DNA of 64,000 bases. It comes from an uncultured Collinsella sp. GTDB lineage: Bacteria; Actinomycetota; Coriobacteriia; Coriobacteriales; Coriobacteriaceae. The first letter of the stretch is position 1; each line of letters begins with the position of its first letter. The translations under genes and the position numbers were made by a program. The notes under the pieces were generated by a model. It was not told the origin of the DNA, ran no database searches, and saw only the letters and a program-made list of their open reading frames with translations. This document shows positions 39,763 to 46,363 of this stretch, one piece after another. Location: NCBI GenBank assembly GCA_934647195.1, contig CAKUFD010000004.1, positions 1 through 64,000 on the forward strand, in the 5' to 3' direction.

Positions 39763-39791
39763 ACTATAGTCAAACATATAGTGTATGTAAA
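39763..39791 (-). promoter_or_regulatory. leftward early promoter
   Basis: On the minus strand TTTACA (39786-39791) and TATAGT (39763-39768) are 17 bp apart, about 25 bases upstream of the Cro-like start. Confidence 0.75.
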
Positions 39792-39792
39792 G

Positions 39793-39822
39793 AAACTTTT
39801 TCTTATAATGTAGAAAAAGTTT
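39793..39822. promoter_or_regulatory. operator palindrome over the repressor promoter -10
   Basis: Perfect 11-bp arms (aaactttttct at 39793-39803, its complement at 39812-39822) flank TATAAT (39804-39809), the -10 box of the plus-strand repressor promoter. A bound regulator here would block repressor transcription; it ends only 2-7 bp from the leftward -35 as well. Confidence 0.7.
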
Positions 39823-39843
39823 AACAACTGAGAGGTTCACAAG

Positions 39844-40482
39844 ATGAGCATCGGTTCAAACATAAGACGCATCAGGGTTGCTCGCGACTTGACTCAGGAG
39901 GAGTTTGGCAAGATTGCTGGCGTCTCGGCGATGGCAGTATCTCAGTGGGAGAACGATCGAGCTGTGCCACGCATGGGCGCGGTCCAGGCCATCGCTGACC
40001 ATTTCGGTTTGAATAAAGGCGAAATCATAGATGATGAGCCGACCGACCTGCCCGACGGCGCCATGCCCGTGGTCCCGTCCTCCGCGACCGTCCCGCTGCT
40101 CGCCATCGGCCGCGTCCACGCCGGGGCCATGACGGACGAGGAGGAGGTCGCGCACCGCGTCGAGGTCCCCGCCTCGGTGTGCGAGAACCACCCGCGCGCC
40201 TTCGCGCTGGAGGTCGAGGGGGACTGCATGGACCGCGTCATACCGGAGGGCAGCCACGTGCTGGTCGACCCGGACCGCGAGCCGGGCAACGGCTCCATCG
40301 CGGTGGTCGAGACCGAGGCGTACCGCGCGGTCATGCGCCGCTGGTACCGGGGGAGCAGCACGCTGATGCTCACGGCCGACAGCCACGCCGAGCAGGAGGA
40401 CATGGTCTTCGGGCCGGAGGACGGCCCCGTGCGCGTCGTCGGCACGGTGGTGTGGTGGCAGGCCCCGGCGGAGATGGAGTAG
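39844..40482 (+). CDS. CI-like phage repressor, XRE HTH plus S24 domain lacking Ser-Lys dyad
   Basis: The 212-residue repressor keeps the prophage silent. The N-terminal HTH is [20 protein letters not shown] + [20 protein letters not shown]. The C-terminal LexA/CI-like domain has the cleavage-type dipeptide in GRVHAGAM (A93-G94). The nucleophile motif, normally GDSM, reads EGDCMDR (Cys128), and the lysine region, normally VKR, reads AVMRRW (Met164). The normal self-cleavage dyad is therefore missing, so RecA-stimulated cleavage is doubtful. The first part of the gene is richer in A+T than the second. It starts an operon with the DUF3800 gene. Confidence 0.85.
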   Translation: MSIGSNIRRIRVARDLTQEEFGKIAGVSAMAVSQWENDRAVPRMGAVQAIADHFGLNKGEIIDDEPTDLPDGAMPVVPSSATVPLLAIGRVHAGAMTDEEEVAHRVEVPASVCENHPRAFALEVEGDCMDRVIPEGSHVLVDPDREPGNGSIAVVETEAYRAVMRRWYRGSSTLMLTADSHAEQEDMVFGPEDGPVRVVGTVVWWQAPAEME

Positions 40483-40487
40483 AGGAT

Positions 40488-41246
40488 ATGAGACAGATTG
40501 ACTGGGCGAGCGTCGAGGAGTTCCCTCCCGCTTCATGGAATGAATCGCACCGCAGGGTCCAGAACGTGTATTGCGATGAGAGCAGGGTCACCTCAGACCG
40601 CAGTGATGAGTTCATGGTCGTCGGGGCGGTCATGTGCCCCGCCGATAAGAAGGCAGATGTGGTCAGGAGGCTCGACGGGCTACGGTTGCTTTATAACGTC
40701 CACGGCGAGTTCGGCTGGAAGACGGTGTGTAAATCGAGGCTTTCGTTCTTTGAGGCTATCGTCGATATGTTCTTCAGTGACCCTGATCTGAAGTTTCGCT
40801 GCGTTGTGGTAAGCAGAACCAGGACCGACTTTGAAGATGACGAGGAGCGGTTTCAGAAAATCTATTATCAGGTTTTCGCCAGATGGCTTGATGCCCAGGG
40901 CGAGTATCGGGTGTTCTTGGACTACAGGGTGGACAGGCGTGACAGGGTTCGCACCCTGAGGCGATGCCTGATAAATACCCGGCAATTCGGTAATGCCGTG
41001 AAGTTCGTTGAGGAGGTCGAGTCGAAGGAGTGCGACTTGGTGCAGGTTGCCGACCTCCTTATGGGGGCCGTCGGCTACGCTTGGAACGGCAGGGACGATA
41101 TGGAGGGCGCAAGTGAGGCGAAACGGGCTGTATGTAGGGCGATGTGCTCAAATCTTGGTATCCGTTCGCTTGGGCATTACGCGACCGGCCCCGGCGAGCC
41201 AAAGTTTAACGTCTTCCACTTTCTCGGCAGGAACAACATGTGGTGA
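40488..41246 (+). CDS. DUF3800 protein, putative RNase H-like nuclease
   Basis: The 252-residue protein starts [20 protein letters not shown] at 40488, six bases after the repressor stop. It has [20 protein letters not shown] (the D-E-S motif), later [20 protein letters not shown] and [20 protein letters not shown], the three conserved acidic blocks of DUF3800, which has an RNase H-like fold. Such genes often sit beside phage repressors. Its expression in the lysogen suggests a superinfection or defence role, which is inference. The stop overlaps the next start (TGATG). Confidence 0.78.
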   Translation: MRQIDWASVEEFPPASWNESHRRVQNVYCDESRVTSDRSDEFMVVGAVMCPADKKADVVRRLDGLRLLYNVHGEFGWKTVCKSRLSFFEAIVDMFFSDPDLKFRCVVVSRTRTDFEDDEERFQKIYYQVFARWLDAQGEYRVFLDYRVDRRDRVRTLRRCLINTRQFGNAVKFVEEVESKECDLVQVADLLMGAVGYAWNGRDDMEGASEAKRAVCRAMCSNLGIRSLGHYATGPGEPKFNVFHFLGRNNMW

Positions 41247-41746
41247 TGTGGATGGCGTACGCGATTGATTGCGACGGTCATCTTGACCTCTCTCCGTGCT
41301 ATAGAGGCATGGGATGCGACATGATGCTTGCTTCCGAGATATCACACGAGTACTTCTTCTCTGAGCTTCAGGGTCTCATCGCATGGGATGGTGTACCTAT
41401 CAAGGGGCTAGAGTATGAGGGCACATGGGTGAAACTCGTGGCGCGACATAAGGCAAGGAGAAAGCCGTTCAACCCAGTTTGCGACCTCGACCTTAACCGA
41501 GTCGTGCGGCTTCCGGTGTTGAAGCGCGCACTCACCGGTATGGAGCGTGCTGACGTATACCGTCAGAACTACAAGGGAGATGAGTCGGCGATACAGGTTC
41601 TTGTTTCTGGAGCTGATAGAGATTATGTCGTTGTGCTTGGTATTGTAAAGGGGCTCTACGTTGTGCGCTCTGCGTATCTGGGCGACGAGGGGACTACGCG
41701 CAAAATCGTAGAGAGGGGACGCCTAGTTGGTCAGATTAGGCCGTGA
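41246..41746 (+). CDS. 166-residue lysogenic-operon protein of unknown function
   Basis: The protein starts [20 protein letters not shown] at 41246, overlapping the DUF3800 stop by one base (GTG codons at 41240 and 41243 are weaker choices). The C-terminal part (ERADVYRQNYKGDESAIQVL, YVVVLGIVKGLYVVRSAYLG) has a beta-strand pattern somewhat like small phage-borne nucleases, but no catalytic motif is clear. Being coupled to the DUF3800 gene, it is likely its partner. I cannot name a family. Confidence 0.7.
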   Translation: MWMAYAIDCDGHLDLSPCYRGMGCDMMLASEISHEYFFSELQGLIAWDGVPIKGLEYEGTWVKLVARHKARRKPFNPVCDLDLNRVVRLPVLKRALTGMERADVYRQNYKGDESAIQVLVSGADRDYVVVLGIVKGLYVVRSAYLGDEGTTRKIVERGRLVGQIRP

Positions 41747-42053
41747 GACACGAATGCCCCGGATTTCGGCTCCGAGGCAGGCCACGTCCAAAGCTATAAG
41801 CAAAGGGCTACTGACAATATACCCAACAGTGGACCTGCAGTCCATCGAACATATTATGGAGATTGACGAGCGGTGAATAGCGACAAACAAAAATAGGCCC
41901 CGCGCATACGGGCGGCAACCCTGTGCGAGGCCATGAGGATGCCCACCGCGTGAACGGAAGGCGGCGGTCAGGACGAGGCGGTTGATGCTGGAGCGTTCAC
42001 CGGGGTGCCGTTGGATTACTCATTCGTTTTGTACAGAATTTGGAGGCTGATAG
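41747..42053. other. intergenic region with hairpin and first copy of a 42-bp repeat
   Basis: I see no gene in these 307 bases. A 9-bp hairpin with one mismatch (tgccccgga / tccgaggca, about 41755-41779) follows the operon stop and may end transcription. The 42-bp structured repeat is at 41896-41937. A ribosome site (TTTGGAGG) precedes dinD. Confidence 0.55.
41896..41937 (+). repeat. 42-bp structured repeat, copy 1
   Basis: This copy matches 42919-42960 at 41 of 42 positions. It folds as GGCC/GGCC, a C-A mismatch, CGCGC/GTGCG, and an inner GGG/CCC hairpin with loop CGGCAA. The one difference (T here, C in copy 2) changes a G-C pair to G-U and so keeps the stem. Confidence 0.7.
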
Positions 42054-42908
42054 ATGGAGAGTGGCGAGATCGAGAGGCGCAGCTCGATGTTCGACGAGTA
42101 CGCGCACGATGATGATGGGGTCGAGTTCTGGTACGCGCGCGACCTCATGAAACCGCTGGGGTATGCGCAGTGGAGGAATTTCGAGGTCGCGATCAAACGC
42201 ACCATTGCTTCCATGGACTCGGCCGAAACCCCTGTTCAGGACCATTTTGCCGAGGTGCGCAAAATGGTCCGGCTCGGGTCTGGGGCGGAGCGCGAGGTGA
42301 CCGACTACAAGCTGACGCGCTACGCCTGCTACCTCATCGCGATGAATGGCGACACGCGCAAGCAGGAGATAGCCTTCGCGCAGGCATACTTCGCCGTGCA
42401 GACGCGCAAGCAGGAGGTTATAGAGCGGAAAATCGCCGAGATACAGCGCGTGCAGTCAAGGAGGGCGCTCGCTGAATCGGAGAAGCAGCTGTCCGCCATC
42501 GTGTACGAGCGCGGCATGAGCGACCGGGGGTTCGGGATAATGAGGTCGCGCGGGGACGCCGCCCTGTTCGGCGGGCTCACGACGGCCGACATGAAGGAAC
42601 ATCTCGGCGTGGCGAAGAGCAAGCCCTTGGCGGACAAGCTGGCCGATGTGGCGGTCAACGCGAAGGCGCTTGCGAACTCCATGACCTCCTACAACGTCGA
42701 GGACAAGGACCTCCACGGGGACACGCCCATCATCAACGAGCACGTCGGAAACAACCAGAGCGTCAGGAGCACGCTCGTCGAGCGCGGCATCTACCCAGAA
42801 AGCCTTCCGCCCGCCGAGGACACGAAGAAGCTCGAGCGGCGCCTGAAGGCAGACGAGCGGAAGCTCAAGAAGGGGTCGCAGAGATTCGGCGACGCCCCAA
42901 ACCCCTGA
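42054..42908 (+). CDS. dinD: DinD-like DNA-damage-inducible protein
   Basis: The 284-residue protein starts after TTTGGAGG. Its N-terminal BRO-like domain reads FWYARDLMKPLGYAQWRNFE, and EVTDYKLTRYACYLIAMNGD, RKQEIAFAQAYFAVQTRKQE follow, as in DinD/antirepressor proteins. The C-terminal half (SAIVYERGMSDRGFGIMRSR, GDAALFGGLTTADMKEHLGV) is the DinD-specific region. E. coli DinD inhibits RecA-mediated strand exchange, so in a prophage it may modulate induction or recombination. No LexA box is evident. It is flanked by the 42-bp repeats. Confidence 0.88.
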   Translation: MESGEIERRSSMFDEYAHDDDGVEFWYARDLMKPLGYAQWRNFEVAIKRTIASMDSAETPVQDHFAEVRKMVRLGSGAEREVTDYKLTRYACYLIAMNGDTRKQEIAFAQAYFAVQTRKQEVIERKIAEIQRVQSRRALAESEKQLSAIVYERGMSDRGFGIMRSRGDAALFGGLTTADMKEHLGVAKSKPLADKLADVAVNAKALANSMTSYNVEDKDLHGDTPIINEHVGNNQSVRSTLVERGIYPESLPPAEDTKKLERRLKADERKLKKGSQRFGDAPNP

Positions 42909-42918
42909 TTGGCAGAAA

Positions 42919-42960
42919 GGCCCCGCGCATACGGGCGGCAACCCTGCGCGAGGCCATGAG
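42919..42960 (+). repeat. 42-bp structured repeat, copy 2
   Basis: This near-identical copy of 41896-41937 begins 11 bases after the dinD stop. Its stem pairs CGCGC with GCGCG perfectly. No U run follows, so a simple terminator is unlikely. Confidence 0.7.
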
Positions 42961-43002
42961 TCAAACCAACCGAATACACGGAAGGCAAGGTGATTGTACA
43001 TC

Positions 43003-44115
43003 ATGGCGGTCCGGAAGCTGAAGAGCGGCAAGTGGGCGGCCGACGTCACGGTCGGCGTCAAGTGGGACGGATCGCGCGACAGGCGCGTGGAGACGTACCC
43101 GACCAAGGGGCAGGCCCGCAAGGCGGAGACCCGCCTGCTCATGGAGAAGGAGCGACTGCGCGGGCGCGTCACGGCGCGCATCACGCTGGCGGAGTTCGTC
43201 GACGAGGTGTACTGGCCCCAGAAGGCGGGCCTGCGCGCGAACACGCGGCAGGGCTACGAGCGCGACCTGAGGCTGCGCATCCTGCCCGCGCTGGGCAACA
43301 TGGAGATCGAGCAGATAAACAAGCTGAACATACAGCGCATGATATCGGTGTGCCCCACGCGCAAGACGGCGACCAACGCCCGCGAGACGCTGTCCTCGGT
43401 GCTGGGGTGCGCCGTCGAGATGGGCATGATTCCCGTGAACCCCGCGTCGTTCCGCTACACGTACCCCGGCGACGGCGCGGCCGACCCCGAGCGCGGCGGC
43501 GTGTGGCTCACCACCTTCGCCGAGCACATGCGCCTGCTGGGCCTCCTGCGCGAGACGCAGCCGGGCTCGTGCGTCGAGCGCATCTGCGTGATCGGGCTGT
43601 GCGAGGGGCTGCGCAAGGGCGAGGTGCTCGCCCTGCGCTGGGAGGACGTCGACCTCGCGCGGCGCGAGCTCACGGTGCGCGGGACCTACACCCAGGGCAT
43701 CGGCGGCGCCCACGAGACCGGCCCGAAGAACCGCAACGCCCGGCGCACCATCCCGCTGCGCGCCTACGCGGCGGAGCGCATGGCGGCGTGGGGGCCAGGC
43801 GAGGGGCCGATCGTCTCCGGGACGGGCGGCGGGCTGCTGAGCCCCGTCACGGCGGGGGAGCGCATGCGCCGCTTCACGGCGGGGAGCTACCCCGACGGGG
43901 AGCCGCTGCCGCGCGTGACCATGGCGAGCCTGCGCCACAGCTTCGCGACGGCGTGCGTGAACGAGGGCATGGAGGTCTCCAAGCTGTCGCGCATCATGGG
44001 GCACGCGGACATCAAGACCACGATGCGCTACTACGTGCGCCAGAAGCTCGGCGACCTCAAGGCGGCGGTCGACGCCATGGACGGTGCGCGCGATAAAACC
44101 GACAAGTCTTTATAA
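43003..44115 (+). CDS. int: tyrosine-recombinase integrase
   Basis: The 370-residue enzyme integrates the phage into tRNA-Ser. I chose ATG 43003 (AAGGTGA nine bases upstream; TTG 42994 is possible). The N-terminal arm-binding domain is MAVRKLKSGKWAADVTVGVK. A SAM-like core domain follows (TLAEFVDEVYWPQKAGLRAN). The catalytic domain has Arg in GLCEGLRKGEVLALR, Lys in the KNRNARRTIPL region, H-x-x-R in SLRHSFATAC, then GHADIKTTMRYYVR with the Tyr nucleophile. It reads toward attR 0.8 kb away. Confidence 0.95.
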   Translation: MAVRKLKSGKWAADVTVGVKWDGSRDRRVETYPTKGQARKAETRLLMEKERLRGRVTARITLAEFVDEVYWPQKAGLRANTRQGYERDLRLRILPALGNMEIEQINKLNIQRMISVCPTRKTATNARETLSSVLGCAVEMGMIPVNPASFRYTYPGDGAADPERGGVWLTTFAEHMRLLGLLRETQPGSCVERICVIGLCEGLRKGEVLALRWEDVDLARRELTVRGTYTQGIGGAHETGPKNRNARRTIPLRAYAAERMAAWGPGEGPIVSGTGGGLLSPVTAGERMRRFTAGSYPDGEPLPRVTMASLRHSFATACVNEGMEVSKLSRIMGHADIKTTMRYYVRQKLGDLKAAVDAMDGARDKTDKSL

Positions 44116-44151
44116 TTATGTTGCATTTTATTGGCAAGTGTTTATAATTTA
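44104..44151 (+). promoter_or_regulatory. hicAB promoter with direct-repeat operator
   Basis: TTGCAT (44121-44126) and TATAAT (44143-44148) are 16 bp apart. The motif aagt-tttataatta occurs at 44104-44118 and again at 44136-44151, a 32-bp period that overlaps the -10. This is where the HicB antitoxin would bind. A TTGGCAA like the integrase arm motif lies between -35 and -10 (44131-44137). Confidence 0.65.
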
Positions 44152-44169
44152 TAGGCGAAGGGAGGAACG

Positions 44170-44358
44170 ATGCCCACGGAACAGGAAGTCAGGCACGTGC
44201 TCAAGCGCCTGAAAAAGGAGGGATGGGAGCTCGAGAGCGGAAAGGGGAGCCACGTGGTCGCCAGGAAAGACGGCAAGATGGTGACGGTACCCACTGCAAA
44301 GCGCGAGATACCCATCGGGACGTACAGGAACATAGCCAAGGGCGCGGGCTGGAAGTAG
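44170..44358 (+). CDS. hicA: HicA toxin (mRNA interferase)
   Basis: The 62-residue toxin cleaves mRNA. It has the double-stranded RNA-binding-like fold, the catalytic His in GKGSHVVARKDGKMVTVP, and EIPIGTYRNIAKGAGW at the C-terminus, the family signature. The ribosome site GGGAGG lies before the ATG. HicB follows 29 bases later. It is full length with no missing residue. Its place between int and attR suggests it stabilises the prophage. Confidence 0.95.
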   Translation: MPTEQEVRHVLKRLKKEGWELESGKGSHVVARKDGKMVTVPTAKREIPIGTYRNIAKGAGWK

Positions 44359-44387
44359 GCCCGCCCCGAAAGGGGCATCGAACAGAT

Positions 44388-44837
44388 ATGGGAAAGTACA
44401 TCTACCAGGTGCTGCTGACGCCCGAGGAAGATGGCGGGTACAGCGTCGAGGTCCCGGACCTGCCCGGGTGCTTCACCTACGGGGACACCTACGAGGAGGC
44501 CGCGCTCATGGCGGCTGACGCGGCGCGGACCTATGTCGCGTCGCTCCTGAAGCACGGCGACGAGGTTCCCGCACCGACCGTGCGCGACGCGGGCGGCCAG
44601 ACCCTCATGGTGTTCTTCGAGGCGGAGGAGAGCTACATCGTGGACGGCGAAACGGTCTCGGCCGCCAAGGCGTCCCGCATGCTCGGGGTGAGCGCCGGGC
44701 GCGTGACGCACATGCTCGACTCGGGCATCCTGGACGGGTTTCGCAGGGGCCGCAGGACGTACGTCTCCGTGAAGTCCATCGAGAAAAGGCTGGCATCCAA
44801 CCCCGGCGCAGGGAGGCCCAAGGCGGCCGTCGCATAG
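44388..44837 (+). CDS. hicB: HicB antitoxin
   Basis: The 149-residue antitoxin starts MGKYIYQVLLTPEEDGGYSV. The degenerate RNase H-like HicB fold includes VEVPDLPGCFTYGDTYEEAA. The C-terminal DNA-binding part is an excisionase/MerR-type HTH (AAKASRMLGVSAGRVTHMLD, GFRRGRRTYVSVKSIEKRL) rather than the more common ribbon-helix-helix. It binds HicA and probably represses the promoter at 44104-44151. Confidence 0.92.
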   Translation: MGKYIYQVLLTPEEDGGYSVEVPDLPGCFTYGDTYEEAALMAADAARTYVASLLKHGDEVPAPTVRDAGGQTLMVFFEAEESYIVDGETVSAAKASRMLGVSAGRVTHMLDSGILDGFRRGRRTYVSVKSIEKRLASNPGAGRPKAAVA

Positions 44838-44853
44838 CACGCAATCGGCCGTG

Positions 44854-44873
44854 TTTGGCAATCGATGGCAATC
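44854..44873. repeat. two phased decamer repeats, candidate integrase arm sites (attR side)
   Basis: TTTGGCAATC (44854-44863) is followed directly by GATGGCAATC (44864-44873). The 10-bp phasing and core match the four repeats at 9361-9400 inside attL. Confidence 0.6.
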
Positions 44874-44909
44874 GTTTTAGATGTAACCGCAGGTAGACGG
44901 CTTGTCATA

Positions 44910-44941
44910 CTGGGGTTCGAATCCCCAGCTCTCCGCCAGTT
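44910..44941 (+). other. attR core
   Basis: These 32 bases repeat the tRNA-Ser 3' end exactly as at 9251-9282. Beyond them lies the original host sequence downstream of the tRNA. Confidence 0.95.
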
Positions 44942-44949
44942 TGACTTGG

Positions 44950-44977
44950 AAAGGACGTCCACCCGGGCGTCCTTTTT
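44950..44977 (+). terminator. original host terminator of tRNA-Ser, copy 1
   Basis: The stem aaaggacg/cgtccttt (44950-44957/44968-44975) is followed by T residues. It would lie 9 bases past the att core in the uninfected chromosome. Confidence 0.75.
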
Positions 44978-45135
44978 CCGTTTTGAAGGAGACAGGGGAT
45001 TCGAACCCGAGAGAGTGCGGAGCTGAGGCAACGCGTAAGCGTTGTCCAGCGCAGCACGCAAGGCGCGCGAGCGCCGCAGCGGTGCGGCATGCGCATGCAT
45101 GCCGGAATCCCCAGCTCTCCGCCAGTTTGACTTGG

Positions 45136-45163
45136 AAAGGACGTCCACCCGGGCGTCCTTTTT
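45136..45163 (+). terminator. tRNA-Ser-type terminator, copy 2
   Basis: This is the same stem and T run, repeated 186 bases further on inside the duplicated unit. On the minus strand it may also end gluQ transcripts, as the stem is flanked by A residues. Confidence 0.65.
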
Positions 45164-45229
45164 CCGTTTTGAAGGAGACAGGGGATTCGAACCCGAGAGA
45201 GTGCGGAGCTGAGGCAACGCGCCCGTTTG

Positions 45230-46210
45230 CTACGATGCAATGACGATATCGTCGCGATGCGCTCGGATGGCATCCCAGGAAAACAGCTCGACCAACTCTG
45301 CCGCGCTGCGTGGCTCGGCGTTCGGAGCGATGCCGGCGAGGTGCGCGATATATCCCAAAAGCGCCTCAGGCGAGCCAAATCGATCGCGAAGCTCATCCAT
45401 GCCGCAGTCGTGGTCGCGCTTGGAAAGGCGACGCCCGTCGGCGGCGACGAGCAGCGGCACGTGGGCATAGTGCGGGTGAGGATAGCCCAGTAGATTCTGC
45501 AGATACATCTGGCGTGGAGTAGAAGAGAGCAAGTCGTTTCCACGCACAACCTCGGTGACGCCCATGGCGGCATCGTCTACTACAACGGCAAGCTGGTAAG
45601 CAAATACGCCGTCGCTGCGTCGGATGAGAAAATCGCCGCATTCGGAAGCAAGCGCCTCGCACTGCGCGCCGTAAACACGATCGACAAACTCGACAACATC
45701 GGAATAGTCGTCTACTCCGGGGACGCGCAGGCGTGTCGCCGGTGGCCGCATGGCTGCGCGCCGCGCCACCTCATCAGGCGAGAGGTCGCGGCATGTGCCT
45801 GCATAGATGGGGGTGCCATCGCTCGCATGCGGAGCGCTTGCCGCATGGAGCTCGGCCCTTGTGCAAAAACAGGGATACGTGAGGCCACGCGCGACAAGCC
45901 TCTCAAGGGCGTCTTCGTAAAGATCTGTGCGGTCTCGTTGATAGAAGGGACCCTCGTCCCAGTCCAGACCAAGCCAGCAGAGGTCCTCGATAAAAAGATC
46001 GGACCACAAGGGATTGTGGCAGCGGGCATCGAGATCCTCGATGCGCAAGATCATGCGTCCGCCCTGGCTGCGCACGGAGAGCCATGCCATGAGGGCCGAG
46101 AAGATATTGCCCAGATGCATGCGGCCGGAGGGCGACGGCGCAAAGCGCCCCACGACGGGGGTGTTGCGAGGTTCGCCTGCACAGTCGTTATGTCCTTCGT
46201 TGAATTCCAT
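45230..46210 (-). CDS. gluQ: glutamyl-queuosine tRNA(Asp) synthetase
   Basis: GluQ activates glutamate with ATP and attaches it to queuosine at position 34 of tRNA-Asp. The 326-residue protein starts MEFNEGHNDCAGEPRNTPVV at 46210; the HIGH-type motif is FAPSPSGRMHLGN and the KMSKS equivalent is RRLSKRDHD. Zinc ligands are seen in PCFCTRAEL and YAGTCR. It lacks the anticodon-binding domain of GluRS, as expected. Its stop lies eight bases from the duplicated attR sequence. Confidence 0.93.
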   Translation of the reverse strand: MEFNEGHNDCAGEPRNTPVVGRFAPSPSGRMHLGNIFSALMAWLSVRSQGGRMILRIEDLDARCHNPLWSDLFIEDLCWLGLDWDEGPFYQRDRTDLYEDALERLVARGLTYPCFCTRAELHAASAPHASDGTPIYAGTCRDLSPDEVARRAAMRPPATRLRVPGVDDYSDVVEFVDRVYGAQCEALASECGDFLIRRSDGVFAYQLAVVVDDAAMGVTEVVRGNDLLSSTPRQMYLQNLLGYPHPHYAHVPLLVAADGRRLSKRDHDCGMDELRDRFGSPEALLGYIAHLAGIAPNAEPRSAAELVELFSWDAIRAHRDDIVIAS

Positions 46211-46363
46211 GCCGCTCAGTATAGAGGTTGAAGCGTGTTCGCGCTCGCTCGGCACCATTTGATGTCTCGATGCCGAGTTTGACTTTCGCTGCAATCCGGG
46301 TGAAAACGTGGCGGCACGTGCGGGTATACTGGGCTTTCGATGCTAAATGGAGGTGCATGCGCG

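Larger units (their letters stand above)
9251..44941. mobile_element. complete temperate siphovirus prophage in tRNA-Ser(GCT)
   Basis: The 35.7-kb element is bounded by a 32-bp direct repeat of the tRNA-Ser 3' end. It carries integrase, repressor and Cro-like regulators, recombination and replication genes, terminase, portal, HK97-type capsid, tail tube, tape measure, tail tip, holin and endolysin, so all functional modules are present with no obviously broken gene. Most genes read on the minus strand with one-base or four-base overlaps. Lysogeny and integration genes read plus. The HK97-like head and long tape measure (907 residues) point to a flexible non-contractile tail; no sheath gene is seen. 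Confidence 0.95.
44919..45221 (+). repeat. 117-bp direct duplication beginning in the att core
   Basis: Bases 44919-45035 recur at 45105-45221, a period of 186. Each unit contains the last 23 bases of the att core, the host tRNA terminator and a T-arm-like sequence in inverted orientation (ggggattcgaaccc). Between them are 69 unique bases with short palindromes. The second unit ends eight bases before the gluQ stop. The unit could be a relic of a second integration or a tandem duplication of the tRNA tail. Confidence 0.8.

Noticed and set aside
41840..42053. LexA box upstream of dinD
   Set aside because: The best match, GAACATATTATG at about 41850, lacks the GTTC half of the Gram-positive SOS box.
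44985..45030. T-arm-like sequence (ggggattcgaaccc) suggesting an inverted tRNA
   Set aside because: No acceptor, D or anticodon arm can be folded around it on either strand; T-arm sequences are nearly palindromic, so this may reflect the duplicated tRNA tail.
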